In this document: positions 58,963-64,000 of the stretch, piece after piece
Numbering within the stretch: the first letter of the stretch is position 1
Layout of the letters: the number at the start of each line of letters is the position of its first letter
Source of the DNA: Prevotella sp.
Lineage (GTDB): Bacteria > Bacteroidota > Bacteroidia > Bacteroidales > Bacteroidaceae
NCBI GenBank assembly: GCA_016287755.1
Contig: JAEEWT010000001.1
Span: forward strand, 124,001-188,000
DNA: 64,000 bases
Reading direction: 5' to 3'
Notes under the pieces: generated by a model
Databases searched by the model: none
Seen by the model: only the letters and a program-made list of their open reading frames with translations
Told to the model about the DNA's origin: nothing
Position numbers and translations under genes: made by a program

Positions 58963-60192
58963 TCAGAACTTGATCCACTTGCTCAGATCAACCTTGTCCT
59001 TGAACATTGGAGCTACCTGCACATTCTTTGTATCAGCATCCTTGCCCAGCAGGAACTTGTCGATGAAAGCCTCTACTTCCGGGTATTGTGACTGTGGGAG
59101 CTGACAATGACCATGACCATCCACGATGGAATAGCCCACACGGTCGGCTATGCCGAAATACTCCCACACCTTACGTGCTGCATTCATGGACACATAACCA
59201 GCCTCATCAGCCAACCACTTGTAGTCGGGATTACCTAACATCAACAAGGCACGCGGACAAACCAAAGCACACAGCTCATGATGGTCGTAAGGCATACGGT
59301 ACAGACTGTCGCCTGAGAAGGTCGTACGCATGCTCTCCTTGAACCAATGGTAGTCGGTACGCTCCAGACTCTCCACTTCGCCCAATGTCTTGGAAACACG
59401 CCAGGCAGCAGCACCACCGCCACCAGGTTCCTGAGCAATGGTCAGTGCCACACGCTCATCGAAGGCACCACACATCAGTGCCATCTTACCAGCGTAGGAG
59501 CAACCCGTTACACCAATATGCTTCATATCGATCTTCGTCTTAGCCTCGCCAAGAATCTCCAGACCGTCAAGCAGTCGGCTCAAGCCCCATGCCCACTCGC
59601 TGTAGGCACCATTCTCGGAAAGGGCAGGATACAGGCGGTCGAAGTTATGCTCTCCACGCTCATGATGACGACCAAACTGTCCATAGTCATTTACCTGCTT
59701 CTCATGGAAAGTCATGGTAGCTATATTCCTGCTGTCGAACATCTGTCGGGGCAGAGAGATATTACTGGTACCGATCATCAAAGGATAAGGAGCCTGTCCG
59801 CCCTTCGGGTATCTGATGGTAGAAGACAGATGCAAGGTCTCACCGTTGACGGTTACATCAACAAACACGGTATCACCATTCATCCAAGCCTTTACCTGAC
59901 TCCTGTCAACAGTTGGCTTCACACCAATACCATAGTGCTGGATTTCGGCAGCAATCTCGTTTCGGCGGCGTTCCCACTGCTTGAACTTCTTCACCTTGCC
60001 CTTACCGTTCGACCACTCGAAAGGATTCGGCAGCGTGCGGCACTCACGAAGGTCGTTGTAACCAGGCAGCGCCGGAGCCTTGAAATTCTTTCCTGTGTTC
60101 TCTTCTCCATACACCAGAGGGATATCCTTCTGCGCATAAACCGCCATCATGGTCATACTTGCCACTGCGATTCCAATTGTTCTTTTCAACAT
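58963..60192 (-). CDS. Secreted CE15-like esterase (glucuronoyl esterase family)
   Basis: CE15 enzymes cleave ester links between lignin alcohols and glucuronic acid on xylan. The 409-residue product has a signal peptide (MLKRTIGIAVASMTMMAVYA), the nucleophile motif VTGCSYAGKMALM (Ser 232), an acidic residue in AQEPGGGGAAAWR (Glu 255) and DGHGHCQ near residue 375. The Arg of the usual GCSRxGK is Tyr here, so activity or specificity may differ. It stands alone, convergent to ftsZ, not in a carbohydrate locus. Acetyl-xylan esterase relatives are an alternative. Confidence 0.8.
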   Translation of the reverse strand: MLKRTIGIAVASMTMMAVYAQKDIPLVYGEENTGKNFKAPALPGYNDLRECRTLPNPFEWSNGKGKVKKFKQWERRRNEIAAEIQHYGIGVKPTVDRSQVKAWMNGDTVFVDVTVNGETLHLSSTIRYPKGGQAPYPLMIGTSNISLPRQMFDSRNIATMTFHEKQVNDYGQFGRHHERGEHNFDRLYPALSENGAYSEWAWGLSRLLDGLEILGEAKTKIDMKHIGVTGCSYAGKMALMCGAFDERVALTIAQEPGGGGAAAWRVSKTLGEVESLERTDYHWFKESMRTTFSGDSLYRMPYDHHELCALVCPRALLMLGNPDYKWLADEAGYVSMNAARKVWEYFGIADRVGYSIVDGHGHCQLPQSQYPEVEAFIDKFLLGKDADTKNVQVAPMFKDKVDLSKWIKF

Positions 60193-60388
60193 AACAATAT
60201 CGATTTTTTTAGTAAATAGTTAACTAATAAGATAGATTCGACCGCTAAATTACGAAATAATCCTGACATATGGGTATAACTTTACCAAGAAAATGAAAAG
60301 AATAACAAAAAATAATGATTTTGAAACATATCTTCCGCCTCATTCTCAATTTATTTCCTTTTCTTTTTCTTATTTCATTCTATTTCAC

Positions 60389-60396
60389 TACCTTTG
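60389..60396 (+). promoter_or_regulatory. Predicted -7 element for gpmI
   Basis: TACCTTTG, 34 bp before the gpmI ATG. A T-rich stretch lies upstream, but no exact TTTG at the right distance. Confidence 0.55.
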
Positions 60397-60430
60397 CACC
60401 CCGAAAGAAAATATTATTAAATAAGGTATT

Positions 60431-61951
60431 ATGGCAAAGAAAGCGTTATTGATGATTCTCGACGGATGGGGAATCGGACAACATGGTAAGGGAGACGTAA
60501 TCTACAACACCCCAACCCCGTATTTGGATTACCTGACAGCAGTGAGCTCTCACTCACAGCTCATGGCCAGTGGTGAAGACGTGGGTCTGCCCGACGGTCA
60601 GATGGGAAACTCTGAAGTAGGTCACCTCAATATCGGTGCCGGTCGCATCGTATATCAGGACCTGGTAAAGATCAACCGCGCCTGCAAAGACGGCTCCATC
60701 GTGGAGAACCCGCAGGTAAAGGCTGCCTATACCTACGCCAAGGAGAACAACAAGAAACTGCACCTGATGGGTCTTACCTCTGATGGTGGTGTTCACTCCA
60801 GCCTCGATCATCTTTTCAAGCTCATCGAGATTGGTAAGGCATATGGCTTGAAGAACCAGCTGTTCGTACACTGCTACATGGACGGCCGTGATACCGACCC
60901 CCACTCTGGTAAGGGTTTCATTGAGCAGGTAAGCAAGGTTTGTGCCGACAATGATGCAGCCATTGCCTCTATCGTGGGTCGTTTCTACGCCATGGATCGC
61001 GACAAGCGTTGGGAGCGTGTAAAGGAAGGCTATGACCTGATTGTGAATGGTACTGGTAAGCAGGCTACTGATATGATCCAGGCCATGCAGGAGAGCTATG
61101 ATGACAGTGTTACAGATGAGTTCATCAAGCCTATCCACAATGCCAGCGTGAACGGTTGCATTGAAGAGGGTGATGTAGTGATCTTCATCAACTTCCGTAA
61201 CGACCGTGCCAAGGAAATGACCATCGCACTGACACAGCAGGATATGCCTGAGCAGGGAATGCACACCATTCCCGGTCTGCAGTACTACTGCATGACTCCC
61301 TATGATGCGAACTTCAAGGGTGTTCATATTCTCTTCCCCAAGGAGAACGTAGAGAACACGCTGGGCGAATACCTCTCCAAGCAGGGTAAGAAACAGTTGC
61401 ACACTGCCGAGACAGAGAAATATGCTCACGTAACCTTCTTCTTTAACGGCGGTCGTGAGGCTCCGTTTGAGGGTGAGGATCGTATCCTCGTTCCTTCTCC
61501 GAAGGTGGCTACCTACGACCTGAAGCCTGAGATGAGTGCCTACGAGGTAAAGGATAAGCTGGTGGGTGCTATCAATACACAGGAATACGATTTCATCGTG
61601 GTGAACTTCGCCAACGGTGACATGGTGGGACATACAGGTGTCTATAACGCCATTGCAAAGGCTGTATGGGCTGTTGACCACTGCGTGAAGGAAGTGATTG
61701 AGGCAGCTAAGGCCAACGACTACGAGGCTATCATCATTGCCGACCACGGTAATGCTGATAATGCCATCAATGCCGATGGTACTCCCAATACCGCCCACTC
61801 ACTGAACCCTGTTCCGTTCATCTATGTGACCAACAACAATTCGGCCACCGTGAAAGACGGTCGTCTGGCTGACGTGGCTCCTTCCATCCTTCATATCCTC
61901 GGACTGGAGCAGCCTGCCGACATGACAGGTGAGTGTCTGATTACAGATTAA
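60431..61951 (+). CDS. gpmI: 2,3-bisphosphoglycerate-independent phosphoglycerate mutase
   Basis: GpmI interconverts 3- and 2-phosphoglycerate in glycolysis using a phosphoserine and Mn. The 506-residue product has LMILDGWG at the N terminus, the catalytic Ser in [29 protein letters not shown] and DHGNADNAI. Codon use is strongly biased, fitting high expression. It has its own promoter and is followed by a hairpin. Confidence 0.97.
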   Translation: MAKKALLMILDGWGIGQHGKGDVIYNTPTPYLDYLTAVSSHSQLMASGEDVGLPDGQMGNSEVGHLNIGAGRIVYQDLVKINRACKDGSIVENPQVKAAYTYAKENNKKLHLMGLTSDGGVHSSLDHLFKLIEIGKAYGLKNQLFVHCYMDGRDTDPHSGKGFIEQVSKVCADNDAAIASIVGRFYAMDRDKRWERVKEGYDLIVNGTGKQATDMIQAMQESYDDSVTDEFIKPIHNASVNGCIEEGDVVIFINFRNDRAKEMTIALTQQDMPEQGMHTIPGLQYYCMTPYDANFKGVHILFPKENVENTLGEYLSKQGKKQLHTAETEKYAHVTFFFNGGREAPFEGEDRILVPSPKVATYDLKPEMSAYEVKDKLVGAINTQEYDFIVVNFANGDMVGHTGVYNAIAKAVWAVDHCVKEVIEAAKANDYEAIIIADHGNADNAINADGTPNTAHSLNPVPFIYVTNNNSATVKDGRLADVAPSILHILGLEQPADMTGECLITD

Positions 61952-61978
61952 ACATGCACAATAAAGCTCTTTAGTAAT

Positions 61979-62008
61979 AATCCCGGGTGCGGTTTCGTAC
62001 TCGGGATT
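61979..62008 (+). terminator. Hairpin after gpmI, possible terminator
   Basis: AATCCCGGGT (61979-61988) pairs with ACTCGGGATT (61999-62008) with one mismatch. The following T-tract is weak. Confidence 0.5.
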
Positions 62009-62009
62009 G

Positions 62010-62091
62010 TTCGTAAATTGGCTTTGCCGAAGATACATTGATGCATGTCATTATGCTCGACTTTTCGTAAATTTGGCTTCGCCGAAGATAC
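62010..62091. repeat. Duplicated REP-like unit, 54-bp apart
   Basis: TTCGTAAATTGGCTTTGCCG (start 62010) continues AAGATAC; a second copy starts at 62064 with one inserted base and one change. Each copy contains a small hairpin (TTTGGC-ttc-GCCGAA). It lies between gpmI and the HerA-like gene. Confidence 0.7.
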
Positions 62092-62116
62092 TCACGTTCG
62101 GAAAAACTCAAATATA

Positions 62117-62148
62117 TTTGGTTTTTCGCTCACTTAATCGTATCTTTG
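62117..62148 (+). promoter_or_regulatory. Predicted promoter of the HerA-like gene
   Basis: TTTG (62117-62120), a 20-bp spacer and TATCTTTG (62141-62148), 24 bp before the ATG. Confidence 0.8.
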
Positions 62149-62172
62149 TAACCAGAACCAAAAACGATAGAT

Positions 62173-63753
62173 ATGTACGACAAGGAACACGGGCTTTACA
62201 TCGCCCACTGCTCTTCGGGAGCATTGAGTATTCAAGGAAAGATGGCTAACCGCCATGGTTTGATTGCGGGAGCCACAGGTACTGGTAAGACCGTTACGCT
62301 GCAGGTGATGGCCGAATCGTTCTGTCAGGCAGGTGTACCCTGTTTCATGGCAGATATGAAAGGCGACCTGTCAGGCATCTCTCAAGCAGGTAAGCTGAGT
62401 GGGTTCATCGAGAAACGAATGCCAGAATTCGGTATTGAAGACCCAGTGTTCCAAGGCTGTCCTGTACGTTTCTTCGATGTGTTCGGCGAGCAGGGACATC
62501 CTATGCGTGCCACCATCTCACAGATGGGACCGCAGCTACTCTCCCGATTGCTACAGCTGAACGAGACACAGGACGGTGTATTGAACATCGTGTTCCGCAT
62601 TGCCGACGAGCGTGGATTACTGATTCTCGATCTGAAGGATTTGCGTCAGATGCTTGACTATGTGGCAAAGAATGCCAAGGAATACACCACTAAATACGGT
62701 TTTGTCACCTCTGCTACCATCGGCGCTATCCAGCGTGCCCTGCTGCAGTTGGAAGCACAAGGCGCAGACAAGTTCTTCGGCGAGCCTTCGTTCGACATCC
62801 GTGACCTGATGCAGGTAGAAGGCGGTAAGGGTGTGATGAATGTGCTGGCTGCTGATAAGCTGATGATGCAGCCCAAGCTCTACTCCACCTATCTGCTGTG
62901 GTTGCTGAGCGAGCTCTATTCCACCCTGCCAGAAGTAGGCGATCTGCCATTGCCGAAACTCGTGTTCTTCTTCGACGAGGCCCACATGCTGTTCGAAGAC
63001 ACCTCGAAGGCCCTGCTCGACAAGATTGAGCAAGTGATTCGTCTGATCCGTTCAAAGGGTGTAGGTATCTACTTCATCACCCAGAGTCCTACCGATATTC
63101 CAGAGGTAATCCTCGGTCAGTTAGGAAACCGTGTGCAGCATGCCCTACGTGCCTATACACCGAAGGACCAGAAAGCCGTGAAGACCGCTGCAGACACCTT
63201 CCGTGCCAACCCGGCGTTCAAGACCGACGAGGCCATCATGAACCTCGAGACTGGTGAAGCCTTAGTAAGCTTCCTCGACGAGAAGGGTGCGCCCAACATC
63301 GTGGAACGTGCCAAGATTCTCTTCCCTCTTTCACAGATCGGAGCCATCACCGAAGGTCAGCGCATCGACATCATCAAGCAGAGCTATATCTACGGTAAGT
63401 ACGACACGCCAGTAGATCGTGAAAGTGCTTATGAGATTCTGATGAAGGAAGCCGAGGAACAAGCTCTTGCTATAGAAGAAGAGGCAAAGGAGATTGAGAA
63501 AGAAGTTAAGGGTGCTAAGACCGAGAAGAAGAAAGCCGGTATGATGGGAAAGGTGTGGAAGGCCGTGATGACAGCCGTAACCTCTACCCTGGCCACCATT
63601 CTGGGAACCTATGTAAGTAATAAGGTGTCGGGCAAGCAGACCAAGAGTAAAACCTCAGCCAAGGAGAAGGTGGTGAAGAATGCCACTTCGGCAGCTACCC
63701 GTACCATTACAAGAGAGCTTTCCCGCGATATCCTTGGTAACCTTATTAAATAA
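62173..63753 (+). CDS. HerA/FtsK-type ATPase, YjgR (DUF853) family
   Basis: The 526-residue product has the Walker [14 protein letters not shown] (about 33-45), the Walker [12 protein letters not shown] near residue 265, and the [19 protein letters not shown] segment near 295, the layout of YjgR-type HerA relatives. The C-terminal 100 residues form a charged helix followed by a short hydrophobic part ([17 protein letters not shown]) and a basic end. The family is widespread but its role is unsettled. It lies upstream of ung, with 32 bp between. Confidence 0.85.
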   Translation: MYDKEHGLYIAHCSSGALSIQGKMANRHGLIAGATGTGKTVTLQVMAESFCQAGVPCFMADMKGDLSGISQAGKLSGFIEKRMPEFGIEDPVFQGCPVRFFDVFGEQGHPMRATISQMGPQLLSRLLQLNETQDGVLNIVFRIADERGLLILDLKDLRQMLDYVAKNAKEYTTKYGFVTSATIGAIQRALLQLEAQGADKFFGEPSFDIRDLMQVEGGKGVMNVLAADKLMMQPKLYSTYLLWLLSELYSTLPEVGDLPLPKLVFFFDEAHMLFEDTSKALLDKIEQVIRLIRSKGVGIYFITQSPTDIPEVILGQLGNRVQHALRAYTPKDQKAVKTAADTFRANPAFKTDEAIMNLETGEALVSFLDEKGAPNIVERAKILFPLSQIGAITEGQRIDIIKQSYIYGKYDTPVDRESAYEILMKEAEEQALAIEEEAKEIEKEVKGAKTEKKKAGMMGKVWKAVMTAVTSTLATILGTYVSNKVSGKQTKSKTSAKEKVVKNATSAATRTITRELSRDILGNLIK

Positions 63754-63785
63754 AGGTGAGAGCCTCATAGAAGCGAAAGGAAAAG

Positions 63786-64000
63786 ATGAACGTACAGATA
63801 GAGGAATCGTGGAAGCGGCATCTGCAAGAGGAGTTTGATAAGCCGTATTTCACACAGTTGACCCAGTGGGTAAGACAGGAGTATAATACAACCACCTGTT
63901 ACCCACCGGGCCGATTGATCTTCAATGCCTTCAACCTCTGTCCGTTCGACAAGGTGAAGGTGGTGATTATCGGACAGGATCCCTATCACGAGCCAGGACA
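63786..64000 (+). CDS. ung: Uracil-DNA glycosylase, 3' end outside the window
   Basis: Ung removes uracil from DNA, the complement of Dut found elsewhere in the window. The first 71 codons show LIFNAFNLCPFDKVKVVIIG and the active-site motif GQDPYH (63-68, Asp 65). It follows the HerA-like gene by 32 bp and probably shares its transcript. AAAGGAAAAG before the ATG is a weak Shine-Dalgarno at most. Confidence 0.95.
   Translation, partial: MNVQIEESWKRHLQEEFDKPYFTQLTQWVRQEYNTTTCYPPGRLIFNAFNLCPFDKVKVVIIGQDPYHEPG

Overview
The window looks like a chromosomal core segment from a member of the Bacteroidales, most likely Prevotellaceae (Prevotella/Segatella-like). Three things support this. Many genes are preceded by the Bacteroidetes promoter form TTTG-N19/20-TAnnTTTG. 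Start codons almost never have a Shine-Dalgarno (SD) sequence. The gene set (DUF3467 near rpoC, DUF4292 next to an EnvC-like protein, GlsB/GlsA-type acyltransferases, a PASTA-tailed FtsI, a CE15-like esterase) is typical of that group. The genus is an inference; the order is well supported.

Region 1, 1-23.6 kb, almost all on the minus strand, is the information-processing block. In transcription order it reads rpsU; xerC-hpf; tRNA-Thr(TGT)-Tyr(GTA)-Gly(TCC)-Thr(GGT)-tuf; tRNA-Trp-secE-nusG-rplK-rplA-rplJ-rplL-rpoB-rpoC; trpS-DUF3467; rpsL-rpsG-fusA-rpsJ; rplC-rplD. The tRNA-tuf-secE-nusG-rpl-rpoBC order is the ancient one also seen in E. coli. Between rpsJ and rplC, which are normally adjacent, lies about 2 kb. 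It holds a LEA-like 11-mer repeat protein, a small outer-membrane-type protein and a 22-bp tandem array, with their own promoters. rpsJ is closed by a terminator and rplC has its own promoter.

Region 2, 23.6-42.7 kb, is a mixed stretch of housekeeping and accessory genes. It starts with a gene-free segment containing an 89-bp imperfect inverted repeat studded with a 9-mer. Then come a Fic protein with a likely self-operator, a ComEA-like helix-hairpin-helix protein, two tandem NSS transporters, a VanZ-like protein, a CYTH protein with a coupled 47-residue membrane protein, prfB (in frame, no programmed frameshift), an acyl-CoA synthetase, an M20 peptidase, a dut-TPR-DUF4292-EnvC-like operon, a dGTPase divergent from dut, and the glycine-lipid pair glsA-glsB.

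Region 3, 42.9-58.7 kb on the plus strand, is a complete division and cell wall (dcw) cluster: mraZ-rsmH-ftsL-ftsI-murE-mraY-murD-ftsW-murG-murC-ftsQ-ftsA-ftsZ. Three 10-bp-phased GTGG-type boxes, probably MraZ sites, lie upstream of mraZ. Genes abut or overlap throughout, and a hairpin follows ftsZ.

Region 4, 58.9-64 kb, holds a secreted CE15-like esterase (minus), gpmI, a HerA/YjgR-type ATPase and the first part of ung (plus).

The least explained material is intergenic. It comprises two arrays of TTCCCA-N3-TGGGAA palindromes with an exact 22-bp period, both between convergent genes; a different 22-bp array in the rpsJ-rplC insert; the palindromic element at 23901-24149; a duplicated REP-like unit before the HerA-like gene; and AT-rich spacers built of short repeats. 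I saw no CRISPR array, insertion sequence or prophage. All positions, motif matches and identity counts were read by eye; no search was run.
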